DNA of 44,628 nucleotides from Runella sp. (GTDB lineage: Bacteria; Bacteroidota; Bacteroidia; Cytophagales; Spirosomataceae), in the NCBI GenBank assembly GCA_023254175.1, contig JALQYJ010000102.1, positions 1-44,628 of the forward strand, in the 5' to 3' direction. Both the position numbers and the translations under genes were made by a program. Shown piece after piece: positions 36,478 to 44,628 of this stretch (its first letter is position 1; each line of letters opens with the position of its first letter). The notes beneath the pieces were generated by a model. The model saw nothing but the letters and a program-made list of their open reading frames with translations. It did no database searches and was not told the DNA's origin.

Positions 36478-36660
36478 ATGTCTAATCAAACACAAAGTAA
36501 ACGGGGTCGTAAGTATGACCGCATGGGCGGCCCCGCAAAATTTCAAGCACCAAGTATTACTGAAGGTACAAGGTGGTCAGAGCATTCCATCGGTAGCTCA
36601 GGAACTCGGTATTAGTGAAGGCATTATCTATCAATGGAAAGAGAAGATGGGTAATCCAGT
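36478..36660 (+). pseudogene. IS3 orfA relic (HTH part)
   Basis: Begins MSNQTQSKRGRKYD, then a frameshift near 36525-36545 leads to NFKHQVLLKVQGGQSIPS and a helix-turn-helix (AQELGISEGIIYQWKEKM). The second half of orfA is missing at the internal deletion near 36655. Confidence 0.8.
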
Positions 36661-37124
36661 CAACAATCGTGTATCCAAATCAGGTATGGGTATCAGATAT
36701 AACATACATACCACTCAAAGACGGAAAATGGGCTTATTTAGCAGCATGGATGGATTTGTACACGCGTAGGATTGTAGGATGGCACTTGGATATAAATATG
36801 ACACAGGAACTGGTAATAATAGCACTGAAAAATGTAATAAACCGTCATAGACCGCCCGCTGAGCTTATTCTCCATTCTGACAGAGGTGGCCAATATTTTG
36901 GGTTAAAATTCAAACAGCTTGTTGATAAACATCTTTTTAGACAAAGTATGGCAGGTAAAAAATCAGTTTATGAAAATGCTCATGCAGAATCAATCTGGGC
37001 AACAATTAAACGTGAAATGTTAGAAAAAGGGGGTTTTGATAGCTTGCAAGATGCTAAAACAGTTTATAATCGTAAGCGAAAGCACTCATCTTTGGGCTAC
37101 CAAAGTCCAGAAAAATTTGAATAA
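36661..37124 (+). pseudogene. IS3 orfB relic (DDE transposase core)
   Basis: The frame from about 36670 reads NQVWVSDITYIPLKDGKW, later LILHSDRGGQYFG and ENAHAESIWATIKREML, so all three DDE residues remain. The N-terminal HTH_21 part and the fusion with orfA are missing through the internal deletion; therefore it is probably inactive by itself. Confidence 0.85.
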
Positions 37125-37233
37125 ATCTTTAATCAAAATCAATTTTTAAATTTGCAAAGTAAAGCGTCCGCCGTTTGAGGACCACCCCAATCTACTCAAA
37201 CAGTAGATTGCATTTGATTATTGAATCTAAGTT

Positions 37234-38115
37234 TTATATAAAAGCTTCCATTTCTTCTTTGGTAGGAATAGAGACAGCCCCTCCAGCACGAGTAACACAA
37301 ATCGCCGATGCGCTTGTAGCCCGTTGAAGGCAAGTGTCTACCGTGTGACCCTCCGCCCATGAAGCTAAAAAAAAGCCAATAAAAGTATCCCCTGCGGCGG
37401 TTGTATCTACTGCCTTCACTTTCTTTGCCTCTACTGAAAAATAGCCAGATTGATGACTGAAAATAGCCCCTTTTTCCCCCAATGTTAGAAGTATTGAGGC
37501 ATTTGGGTATCGTTGAGCCATACTAGTTAAAATATCTTCGGGAAAACTTTTTTGAGTTAATTCTTCTCCTTCTACTTCATTGATGATAAACACATCAATT
37601 TTATCAAGTGGCAAATCAAGTACACTAGGAGTCATGGGGGCGGGATTAAAGAAAATTTTTAACCCTTTGGCAGAAGCCTGATGTATAAGCTCGGCTAGGC
37701 CATTGATTTCATTTTGAATTAGCAAGATATCATTCGAGTCAAATGACTGAAGAGCGTCTTCAATTTGCTGTAAATGGATGGATTGATTGGCTCCCCCATG
37801 AATTATAATCGAATTTTGCCCATTAGGTTCTACCTGAATGATGGCATGGCCTGTTGGGCCCTCAATCTGATGCAGTAAATCAACATTTACTCGCCAGTTT
37901 TGAAGTTGATTTTTTATCCAAATGCCATCTGAGCCAATAGCCCCTGCGTGATAAACGTGAGCTCCTGCTTTGGCCAAACCCACACTTTGATTGCACCCTT
38001 TTCCTCCGATATAAACATTGTAAGAGCTACTCGCGATGGTTTCGGCTGGTTTTACAAAGTGAGGAACACCATATACGTAGTCGATGTTAATTGAACCAAA
38101 ATTTAGAATTTTCAT
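37234..38115 (-). CDS. PfkB-family sugar kinase, ribokinase-like
   Basis: 293 aa. The first PfkB signature is YIGGKGCNQSVGLAKAG (about 35-51); the second, with the catalytic base, is VDTTAAGDTFIGFFLASW (about 238-255). The sugar-binding N-terminus MKILNFGSINIDYVYGVPHF fits ribokinase. It phosphorylates a pentose or related sugar with ATP in the cytoplasm. Paired with the nucleoside hydrolase at 15890-16816 it could channel ribose from nucleosides into metabolism, although the genes are far apart. A good -7 box lies upstream. Its 3' end is just 48 bases from the IS3 terminal repeat. Confidence 0.88.
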   Translation of the reverse strand: MKILNFGSINIDYVYGVPHFVKPAETIASSSYNVYIGGKGCNQSVGLAKAGAHVYHAGAIGSDGIWIKNQLQNWRVNVDLLHQIEGPTGHAIIQVEPNGQNSIIIHGGANQSIHLQQIEDALQSFDSNDILLIQNEINGLAELIHQASAKGLKIFFNPAPMTPSVLDLPLDKIDVFIINEVEGEELTQKSFPEDILTSMAQRYPNASILLTLGEKGAIFSHQSGYFSVEAKKVKAVDTTAAGDTFIGFFLASWAEGHTVDTCLQRATSASAICVTRAGGAVSIPTKEEMEAFI

Positions 38116-38159
38116 GAAGCTTAAATTAAGGGTTTTTTTGTATAAAAAATTGTTAGGGA

Positions 38160-38167
38160 CAAATTTA
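38160..38167 (-). promoter_or_regulatory. -7 box for the ribokinase-like gene
   Basis: On the minus strand TAAATTTG is a full match to TAnnTTTG, 45 bases before the ATG at 38115. The -33 position has ATG rather than TTG. Confidence 0.45.
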
Positions 38168-38220
38168 ATTTACGCAAGTATTGAGACATTAATACTTGAA
38201 AATATTTTGTATTTTTATTC

Positions 38221-38337
38221 TTACAGGAATGGGTAGCGATTGGAGTACACATAGATAAGCCCAACCAAGTCTGGTTTAGTGATATCACTTATATACCTTT
38301 GGCTAATGGACAATTTGTTTATATGGCCTTTTGGTAG
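38221..38337 (+). pseudogene. Fragment of a second IS3-family orfB
   Basis: About 38 codons: LQEWVAIGVHIDKPNQVWFS followed by DITYIPLANGQFVY, ending in a stop at 38335. It matches the first catalytic Asp region of IS3 transposases but differs from the copy at 36661, so it comes from another element. The rest of the 38116-38481 gap shows nothing else apart from the kinase promoter; terminal repeats were not found. Confidence 0.75.
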
Positions 38338-38481
38338 GATTGATACAGTCGCCAAATGTTGGAGGAAAATAGGTGTAAAGTGCTCGTACTGAGTTTGAAA
38401 AAAAGTTTTATCAATCTATTTTTAACCAAAATTACAAGTAATGAGTACGTCTAAAGTGACATACCTCAAATAGCATTTAAT

Positions 38482-39678
38482 ATGAATTTTACCCTCGATA
38501 CTATCCCTTTTGGCATTTTCTCGGTTAAAAATCGCCGTAAAAAAGTAGCAACTATTATTGGAAATCAGGTAATTGATTTGGCAGAATTAGCTCATTTGGG
38601 GTACTTCGATGGCTTTAAAATCCCCAAAAGGGTTTTCATAAACGACTATCTCAATGATTTCATTTCATTGGGTAAAGCGAAAACCAATGCCGTTCGGGCG
38701 CACCTACAAGAGCTTTTGAAACAGCCTACTCAGCTTCCAGAATCCATCTTTCATGCAGTAGAAGATTTGCAACTTCATTTACCCGTTAAAATTGGAGATT
38801 ATACCGATTTTTATTCATCAGAGCAGCACGCTATCAACGTTGGAATGATGTTTCGTGACCCTGAAAAAGCCTTATTGCCTAATTGGAAACACCTCCCTGT
38901 CGCCTATCACGGGCGCGCTAGTTCGATTTTTGTTTCGGGTACTAATTTTCATCGTCCCAAAGGGCAACTTTGCACCGACGAAACTCAACCACCCATTTTT
39001 TCGCCTACTAAACGCCTCGACATCGAGCTTGAAATGGCCACGGTCATCGGCAAAGCCAATCCGATTGGACAGGCCATTGATGTGGACAAAGCCGAAGAGT
39101 ATATATTTGGCTTTCAACTATTTAACGACTGGTCTGCGCGTGATATTCAGAAATGGGAGTATGTGCCTCTTGGACCTTTTTTGGCTAAAAACTTCTTTTC
39201 GTCCGTATCGCCTTGGGTCGTACCCATTGACGCTTTAGCTCCCTTCCAGGTGGCTGGTGAAGAGCAAACTCCTGCGGTGTTACCCTACCTTCAAGAAAAA
39301 AACAGGCACTTTTTTGACGTAAAATTGGAGGTAATGTTACAAACTGCTTCGGGTACTGAAATCAAACTATGTCATTCTAATTTTAAACATTTGTACTGGA
39401 CAGTCGCCCAGCAAATTGCTCATCATACTGTGAATGGATGCAATTTAAACGTAGGCGATTTACTTGTCTCGGGTACGATTTCGGGGAAAGAACCCGATAG
39501 TTTTGGTTCTTTGTTGGAACTTACTTGGGGAGGTAAAAACCCGATTATGTTGCCCGACGGTACCGAGCGACGCTTTTTAGAAGATTTTGACACCATCATC
39601 ATTCGAGGATATGCTGAAAAAGAGGGGGTTCGAGTGGATTTTGGAGAAGTAAGAAATACCATATTACCAACTAATTAA
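38482..39678 (+). CDS. fahA: Fumarylacetoacetase
   Basis: 398 aa. The final enzyme of tyrosine degradation, splitting fumarylacetoacetate to fumarate and acetoacetate. The N-terminal SH3-like part runs to about residue 115. The catalytic part has DYTDFYSSEQHAINVGMMFR (metal Asp and catalytic His), HLPVAYHGRASSIFVSG, DIELEMATVIGKAN (metal Glu pair), QLFNDWSARDIQKWEY, and LLVSGTISGKEPDSFGSLLE. The sequence is complete and close to the 400-420 aa family size. It is separate from hmgA (17837-18994). Directly downstream a 20-bp inverted repeat begins at its stop codon. Confidence 0.95.
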   Translation: MNFTLDTIPFGIFSVKNRRKKVATIIGNQVIDLAELAHLGYFDGFKIPKRVFINDYLNDFISLGKAKTNAVRAHLQELLKQPTQLPESIFHAVEDLQLHLPVKIGDYTDFYSSEQHAINVGMMFRDPEKALLPNWKHLPVAYHGRASSIFVSGTNFHRPKGQLCTDETQPPIFSPTKRLDIELEMATVIGKANPIGQAIDVDKAEEYIFGFQLFNDWSARDIQKWEYVPLGPFLAKNFFSSVSPWVVPIDALAPFQVAGEEQTPAVLPYLQEKNRHFFDVKLEVMLQTASGTEIKLCHSNFKHLYWTVAQQIAHHTVNGCNLNVGDLLVSGTISGKEPDSFGSLLELTWGGKNPIMLPDGTERRFLEDFDTIIIRGYAEKEGVRVDFGEVRNTILPTN

Positions 39679-39776
39679 GTAATTGTGCAAAATTAACTGA
39701 GACTTATTTCTTTATAATAGATTGATATTCAGCTAATTTTGCTTTTACCTTATTTCTAATTTTGCACCATTACTTA
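39676..39776. repeat. 20-bp inverted repeat at the convergent ends of fahA and the Nudix regulator gene
   Basis: The left arm starts at the fahA stop (39676-39695) and the right arm is 39757-39776 inside the last codons of the Nudix-HTH gene; 19 of 20 positions pair, including GTGCAAAATTA / TAATTTTGCAC. The 61-base spacer is long, but the arms could still form a bidirectional terminator-like structure. Confidence 0.55.
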
Positions 39777-40464
39777 GTTCAAAGCTGTATAAAAAGGGAG
39801 CTTTATTTGCCGCCCCTGTATACTGTTTATCATGTCTTTTAAGTATCCCCATACTCAAAATTTTACGCTGAAAAGCCCCTCGATGTAGTTTCTCTCCCAA
39901 TATCGCTTCGTATACTCGCTGCAATTCATTCATCGTAAAAAGTGGATTGAGCAAATTCATCCCAACCAATCTTCTTTCTAAATTATCTCTTAAGTTTTGA
40001 AGTGCTTTTTTTACAATTTCACTGTGATCTAGCATTAATGGAGGTAGGTCATCCATACTATACCAATCACACGAATCTGACAATACATCGGGAGTTGGAA
40101 CTACATCCTTGTAATTTATTAAAGCATAATAAGCTATCGAAATAAAACGGTCGAGCATCCACTCATAGTTCAGCGTCGAAAAGTTATTTGCTTCTAATAT
40201 TGTTTTCATTACTTCTGGTTTGAATCTGGCTACGTCTCCAAAAGTGTAAAACTGTTCAAGATAAATATTGTCTAAGCCTGTCCGTTCTTTCAATCCTCTT
40301 CGCACTGCATCATTGAGGTTTTCATCCATTCGAACAAAGCCCCCAGGCAGGGCAAAAAGCCCCGTATTATGGTACTTCGTTATCAATATTTTAAGCTTGT
40401 CTCCCGAAAAACCAAAAATAACTGAGTCATAAGCAATGTGTCTTAAATAGCAGGTTTGTTCCAC
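39745..40464 (-). CDS. Nudix-HTH transcriptional regulator (NrtR/AraR-like)
   Basis: 239 aa. An N-terminal Nudix-fold domain (about 1-150) is fused to a winged helix (about 160-235), the NrtR/AraR architecture in which a degenerate Nudix domain senses a sugar or nucleotide. The Nudix box reads GGFVRMDENLNDAVRRGLKE then RTGL: the RE of REUxEE is RG and the second E is R, so catalysis is unlikely and a sensor role is likely. NIYLEQFYTFGDVARF follows, common in this subfamily. It is divergent from the carboxylesterase genes, with a palindrome between, and probably controls them (inference). Confidence 0.87.
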   Translation of the reverse strand: MEQTCYLRHIAYDSVIFGFSGDKLKILITKYHNTGLFALPGGFVRMDENLNDAVRRGLKERTGLDNIYLEQFYTFGDVARFKPEVMKTILEANNFSTLNYEWMLDRFISIAYYALINYKDVVPTPDVLSDSCDWYSMDDLPPLMLDHSEIVKKALQNLRDNLERRLVGMNLLNPLFTMNELQRVYEAILGEKLHRGAFQRKILSMGILKRHDKQYTGAANKAPFLYSFELSNGAKLEIR

Positions 40465-40550
40465 GAATTGTTTTATTTGTGTCAGATAGATAGCACTTTT
40501 TAAATAGAAATTTTTCGAAAATAAATAGGATTAATTTGTAAAAGCAACTA

Positions 40551-40575
40551 TTATTGTCGCAATTTGAGACAATAA
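40551..40575. promoter_or_regulatory. Inverted repeat, candidate operator between the Nudix regulator and esterase genes
   Basis: TTATTGTC (40551-40558) and GACAATAA (40568-40575) are perfect arms with a 9-base spacer, 20 bases before the first esterase ATG and about 90 from the regulator start. Size and location fit an operator for the divergent Nudix-HTH protein. Confidence 0.5.
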
Positions 40576-40594
40576 ATAAAATAAATTAAAAATT

Positions 40595-42223
40595 ATGAAG
40601 AAAATAGTCTATTTGTTGGGACTTTTCTTAACCTTCCAAATGACAACTGAAGCTCAAAACAATGCTTTCCCAGTACAAACTACGGTCGAAAACGGTGTCA
40701 TTGAGGGTAATTACGATACAAAAACGGGAATTCAAACTTACTTTGGCGTACCATTTGCCAAACCTCCCGTTGGAGAATTGCGTTGGAAAGCGCCTCAACC
40801 TTTAAAAAATTGGAAAGGAATCAAAAGTACCAAGCAATTTGAGGCTCGTCCCATGCAGACCGTTGTCTTTGGCGACATGAATTCTCGTTCAAATGGAGTA
40901 AGCGAAGATTGTTTGTATCTGAATGTTTGGACTCCTGCCAAGCGAAACACTAAAGATTTGCCCGTATTGGTCTATTTCTACGGGGGTGGGAATGTTGCGG
41001 GTGATGCTTCAGAACCACGTTATGATGGCGAAAGTATGGCTAAAAAAGGAGTAGTGGTAGTCACCTGTAACTATCGTCTCAACATTTTTGGTTTTTTGGC
41101 ACACCCAGAACTTTCTGCTGAAGCTCCCTACAAAGCATCGGGAAACTACGGAATGCTCGACCAAGCAGCGGCTCTTAAATGGGTACAAAAAAATATAGCA
41201 GCTTTTGGTGGTGATCCCAAAAAAGTAACCATTGCAGGCGAATCGGCGGGCTCAATTGGGGTAAGTTGCCAAATGGCTTCTCCTCTATCGAGAAACCTCA
41301 TTGCAGGGGCTATTGGCGAAAGCGGGGCTGGCATTAACCCAACCATGGCTCCCGTCCCTTTGGCAGAAGGTGAAAAACAAGGAATAGAGTTTCTTCAAAA
41401 AGCTGGGATTAAGTCTATCAAGGAGTTACGAGCCATGTCGACTCGTGAAATCTATGAAATTTACAACGAATCTCGCCGTTTTGGCTTCCCAATTGTGATA
41501 GATAATTACTTCTTACCTAAGGCTTTGCCCCAACTATTTGCGGCAAAAGAACAAGCACAAATTCCTCTTTTAGTGGGGTGGAATTCGGCAGAAATACCTG
41601 GTCAAGCTTTTATGCAGGGACAACCTTATACTCACGAGAATTATGTTGCTAGGGTAAAAAAAGAATATCCTAATGATTATGAAGAAGTATTAAAGCTATA
41701 CCCACACGGCTCAGAAAAAGAAATTGAACGCTCGGCAACGGCGCTTGCCGCCGATAGATTCATTTCTTACAGTACATGGAAATGGTTTGATTTACACCGT
41801 AACAATTCATCTCAACCCGTTTATCGTTATCTGTACAGCAAGCTTCGTCCCGAACTGGTCGACAAGTCGCTGGCATCAGGGCTTGCAGGTGGCACAGTAC
41901 GTGCAGATGCCAATGCCCCAAAGCCTCCCAAAGCTGTTGGTGCACCTCATGCTTGTGAAATCGAATACGCCATGGGAAATCTACATCTTGTAAAAGATTA
42001 CGCTTGGACTGCCGACGATTTTAAGGTATCTGACACCATGTTGAATTATTTTACCAATTTTGTCAAAACTGGAAATCCAAATGGAGGAAAACTCCCTGAA
42101 TGGAAGGCAGCCAAAGCGGGCGAAAGCACGCCACCAGTGATGATTTTGGATGTTGAGTCACGAACAGAGAATGCCAAAGACGATGCTCGTTATTTGTTCT
42201 TGGATAAAGCATACAAAAACTAA
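40595..42223 (+). CDS. Secreted type B carboxylesterase (first of three)
   Basis: 542 aa with a signal peptide (MKKIVYLLGLFLTFQMTTEA, cut near 20). Alpha/beta hydrolase of the carboxylesterase/lipase type B family: early TYFGVPFAKPPVGELRW, then SEDCLYLNVWTPA, oxyanion loop VYFYGGGNVAGD, nucleophile elbow TIAGESAGSIGV (Ser of GESAG) and the His region GAPHACEIEYAMGN. All triad parts look present. It would hydrolyse an ester of a plant- or polymer-derived compound in the periplasm or outside. It heads a run of three paralogues on the plus strand, divergent from the Nudix-HTH gene. Confidence 0.93.
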   Translation: MKKIVYLLGLFLTFQMTTEAQNNAFPVQTTVENGVIEGNYDTKTGIQTYFGVPFAKPPVGELRWKAPQPLKNWKGIKSTKQFEARPMQTVVFGDMNSRSNGVSEDCLYLNVWTPAKRNTKDLPVLVYFYGGGNVAGDASEPRYDGESMAKKGVVVVTCNYRLNIFGFLAHPELSAEAPYKASGNYGMLDQAAALKWVQKNIAAFGGDPKKVTIAGESAGSIGVSCQMASPLSRNLIAGAIGESGAGINPTMAPVPLAEGEKQGIEFLQKAGIKSIKELRAMSTREIYEIYNESRRFGFPIVIDNYFLPKALPQLFAAKEQAQIPLLVGWNSAEIPGQAFMQGQPYTHENYVARVKKEYPNDYEEVLKLYPHGSEKEIERSATALAADRFISYSTWKWFDLHRNNSSQPVYRYLYSKLRPELVDKSLASGLAGGTVRADANAPKPPKAVGAPHACEIEYAMGNLHLVKDYAWTADDFKVSDTMLNYFTNFVKTGNPNGGKLPEWKAAKAGESTPPVMILDVESRTENAKDDARYLFLDKAYKN

Positions 42224-42374
42224 CCCCTGATACCCCGTGTCAGCGATGAAAGTCGCAGGTACTTTTTAATTCTTTTCGACGATTAGCTACTATTTAACAT
42301 CTTACTGCCTATATTTTAAAAGCGAAATCGAAAAGTCACAAATATCATTTTACAGCATAAACTGAGCTTAACCG

Positions 42375-43901
42375 ATGACAAAAAGACTTCTACTTGGATT
42401 CCTTTTTAATTTTCTTCTGGAAGCTACTGGAGCTTTTTCACAAACAACCATTTCAACAGAACATGGCAAAATTGAAGGTTATACAAAAGAGAATTTACGT
42501 ATTTTCAAAGGGATTCCTTTTGCAGCTCCTCCAATTGGAGATTTACGATGGAAAGCTCCTCAAACTGTAAAAAATTGGGAGGGTGTCAAAAAGTGTACCG
42601 CATTTTCCGCAAGCCCCATTCAAAATACACCTCAGCCATTTTACTGCTGGACAGAAGAGTTTATTGCTAAACCTGAACCGTTAAACGAAGACTGTCTGTA
42701 CCTAAATGTGTGGACTCCAGCCCAATCTTCTACCGAAAACCTACCTGTTATGGTCTGGATTTATGGCGGTGGTTTAAGCAGCGGTTCGGCCAATTGTGAC
42801 ATTTATGATGGCGAAGAAATAGCTAAAAAAGGCATTGTCTTTGTCAGTATCAACTACCGAGTAGGAGTACTGGGTTTTATGGCTCACCCCGAATTAAGCA
42901 AGGAATCGGGCTACAATGCTTCGGGTAATTATGGTTTTTTAGACCAGATTGCCGCACTCAAATGGGTTCAAAAAAACATTGCAAACTTTGGGGGTGCCCC
43001 CACCAACGTAACCATTGCGGGGCAGTCGGCAGGCGCTTTCAGTGTGAATGCCCTGATTGCGTCTGCGTTGACGAAAGGACTATTTCACAAGGCTATTCCT
43101 CAAAGTGGAGGATTGTTATCGAATCGTTTGAGTCAAAACTTGGCCGAATCTGAAAAACAAGGACTCAAATTTATGGAAAAAGCGGCGTGTGCTTCCATCA
43201 GTGATTTACGCAAAAAAACCGCCGATGAACTTCAAAAGCTGAGCAATGCACAAGACATTGGGCGATTTGGCGTCACAATGGACGGTTACGTTTTACCTAC
43301 CAATATCTTGGAACATTTTAAGAACGAAAAGCACAACCAAGTACCTATCCTGACGGGCTGGGTAACGGGGGATGGCAGTTTCTTGGGGGAAACGAAAATG
43401 AGCGTCGAAGAGTATATAAAGGAAGCTCAAGATAAATATGGAACAAAGGCCGCCGATTACCTGAGCATTTTTCCTGCAACCACCAACGAGGAGGTTAGGG
43501 TGATGAAACAAAAACAAACGCTTCTTAGCTTTGCAGGAATGCCGTCGCATTTGTTGGCAACTTACACCAACAAACCTTCCTATTTATATCAGTTTAGCCA
43601 CATCCCCCCCGACAAGCCCAACTTTCCCAATTACGGCGCATTCCATACCTCCGAAGTGCCTTACGCTTTGCACACACTTCATACGTGGAACCGCCCTTGG
43701 AAAAGTGTCGATAAGGACATAGAAAACTATATGTCTTCGTACTGGGTCAACTTTGCCAAAACTGGTAATCCAAACGGGCAAGGACTACCTGAATGGAAGT
43801 TATATAATAAAACGACTGGGAATATTCTTGTCATTGACGACAAACCCTATTCGCAATTAGGTCTTTTCAAACGTGAATTTGATTTTTTTGAAAATAACTA
43901 A
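42375..43901 (+). CDS. Secreted type B carboxylesterase (second of three)
   Basis: 508 aa with a signal peptide (MTKRLLLGFLFNFLLEATGA). It has the same features as its neighbour: IFKGIPFAAPPIGDLRWKAP, NEDCLYLNVWTPA, VWIYGGGLSSGS and the His motif YGAFHTSEVPYAL. The nucleophile elbow is TIAGQSAGAFSV, with Gln in place of the usual Glu before the Ser; the Ser itself is kept. It follows the first esterase after 151 bases and the third begins 56 bases downstream, so the three probably form one transcript. Paralogue of both, not a recent duplicate by eye. Confidence 0.93.
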   Translation: MTKRLLLGFLFNFLLEATGAFSQTTISTEHGKIEGYTKENLRIFKGIPFAAPPIGDLRWKAPQTVKNWEGVKKCTAFSASPIQNTPQPFYCWTEEFIAKPEPLNEDCLYLNVWTPAQSSTENLPVMVWIYGGGLSSGSANCDIYDGEEIAKKGIVFVSINYRVGVLGFMAHPELSKESGYNASGNYGFLDQIAALKWVQKNIANFGGAPTNVTIAGQSAGAFSVNALIASALTKGLFHKAIPQSGGLLSNRLSQNLAESEKQGLKFMEKAACASISDLRKKTADELQKLSNAQDIGRFGVTMDGYVLPTNILEHFKNEKHNQVPILTGWVTGDGSFLGETKMSVEEYIKEAQDKYGTKAADYLSIFPATTNEEVRVMKQKQTLLSFAGMPSHLLATYTNKPSYLYQFSHIPPDKPNFPNYGAFHTSEVPYALHTLHTWNRPWKSVDKDIENYMSSYWVNFAKTGNPNGQGLPEWKLYNKTTGNILVIDDKPYSQLGLFKREFDFFENN

Positions 43902-43957
43902 TCAACCTATATCCAAAATTCAACCATTTAAACACCTATCAAACCATAGTTTTACTG

Positions 43958-44628
43958 ATGAAAAAACAGTTCTTTTATTGCACTGTAGCCCTTGCACTCA
44001 CCTTGAGTAGTTCATTTGCCCAAGTTCAAACGGGTGAGAATGTTGCAGTAACCAACACCGACGCGGGCAAAGTTAGAGGCTACATTCACAACAATATTTT
44101 TACGTATAAAGGTATACCGTATGCCGAGGCTAAACGTTTTGAAGCCCCCCAAAAACCAAAACCGTGGAGCAATGTTCGTAGTTCGATGACTTACGGCCCT
44201 GTTGCCCCTCTCATCGACCCTACCACCTCGGTGATGGATGAGAGCGAATTTGTTTTTAACCATAATTGGGGCTATACGAGTGAAGATTGTATGCGTCTAA
44301 ACGTTTGGTCGCCAGGAATCAACGACGGCAAAAAACGTCCTGTGTTGTTTTGGATTCATGGTGGTGGTTTTACGGCGGGTTCATCACAAGAATTGCCTTC
44401 TTACGATGGCGAAAATTTGGCTAAAAAGGGGGATGTTGTGGTGGTTTCTATCAACCATCGCCTAAATATTTTAGGTTATTTGGACTTGTCAGCTTACGGT
44501 GATAAATACAAACAATCGGCTAATTTGAGCGTATTGGACATGAAAGCTGCCTTAGAATGGGTGAAGGCAAACATTTCAAATTTTGGTGGTGACCCCAACA
44601 ACGTAACTATCTTTGGACAATCGGGTGG
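43958..44628 (+). CDS. Secreted type B carboxylesterase (third of three), 3' end outside window
   Basis: 223 codons seen; the gene continues past the right edge. It has a signal peptide (MKKQFFYCTVALALTLSSSFA), then IFTYKGIPYAEAKRFEAP, TSEDCMRLNVWSPG, oxyanion loop FWIHGGGFTAGS and an elbow ending TIFGQSGG at the very edge. The nucleophile motif here is GQSGG instead of GESAG. The N-terminal region resembles the other two esterases more loosely than they resemble each other. Its His region lies outside. Confidence 0.92.
   Translation, partial: MKKQFFYCTVALALTLSSSFAQVQTGENVAVTNTDAGKVRGYIHNNIFTYKGIPYAEAKRFEAPQKPKPWSNVRSSMTYGPVAPLIDPTTSVMDESEFVFNHNWGYTSEDCMRLNVWSPGINDGKKRPVLFWIHGGGFTAGSSQELPSYDGENLAKKGDVVVVSINHRLNILGYLDLSAYGDKYKQSANLSVLDMKAALEWVKANISNFGGDPNNVTIFGQSG

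Larger units (their letters stand above)
36431..37185 (+). mobile_element. Internally deleted IS3-family insertion sequence
   Basis: Imperfect 25-bp terminal repeats (17 of 25 match): left begins GTGGTCC at 36431 and right ends GGACCAC at 37185, both with the GGCGGAC core. The element is 755 bp, shorter than the usual 1.2-1.5 kb. It contains orfA and orfB relics. No target duplication is seen, in keeping with deletion of flanking DNA on one side. Confidence 0.85.

Noticed and set aside
37186-37233. Continuation of hsdR after the IS3 element
   Set aside because: The 48 bases between the IS end and the kinase gene show no HsdR-like translation, only a weak 6-bp inverted repeat.

Overview
The window comes from a member of the Bacteroidota, most likely an aerobic Cytophagales-type bacterium such as the Spirosoma/Runella/Dyadobacter group (inference). 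Supporting points: several promoters fit the Bacteroidota -33 TTG / -7 TAnnTTTG pattern, there are BatA-domain and DUF2911 proteins, and there is an AraR-like Nudix-HTH regulator. By eye the DNA has a moderate GC content, with some AT-richer islands. No tRNA, rRNA or CRISPR repeat array was found.

Left third (1-13345) is a defence region. A partial multi-span membrane/coiled-coil protein (minus strand, running off the left edge) is followed by a WYL-domain regulator (plus strand). Then comes a minus-strand type III-A CRISPR-Cas operon, read right to left: cas6, cas10/csm1, an IS200-like tnpA, csm2, csm3, csm4, csm5, a DUF4143 AAA ATPase, and a CARF-HEPN protein of the Csm6/Csx1 type. Most junctions are ATGA or TGATG overlaps, so the genes are probably translated as coupled units. 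The predicted scheme is as follows. Cas6 cuts pre-crRNA. Csm2-5 and Cas10 form the interference complex. The Cas10 GGDD palm makes cyclic oligoadenylate, which would activate the CARF-HEPN RNase. Three features are unusual: the transposase gene whose start codon overlaps the cas10 stop, a Csm5 with a long helical plus beta-rich C-terminal extension, and an ATPase whose stop codon overlaps the CARF-HEPN start. There is no cas1/cas2 and no array here, so spacers must lie elsewhere.

Middle (13346-33794) is mainly housekeeping: an ABC exporter with a nucleoside hydrolase downstream, homogentisate 1,2-dioxygenase, a DUF2911 lipoprotein-like/secreted protein, a Tat-type TIM-barrel isomerase, a BatA-like vWA membrane protein, purL, and gltB-gltD (glutamate synthase). 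Several strong stem-loops lie between these genes, including one with two mutually exclusive stems after the BatA-like gene. An AraC regulator is divergent from a phytanoyl-CoA dioxygenase-family gene.

Right third (34916-44628) starts with an eroded second defence/mobile patch. It holds a 353-bp internally deleted IS with perfect 16-bp terminal repeats, an intact Mrr-like restriction endonuclease, the first 25 codons of an hsdR-like type I restriction gene, and an internally deleted IS3 element that abuts the hsdR stub. A PfkB sugar kinase, another IS3 relic, fumarylacetoacetase (same tyrosine-degradation pathway as hmgA), a Nudix-HTH regulator and three tandem secreted carboxylesterases follow. 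The third esterase is cut by the window edge.
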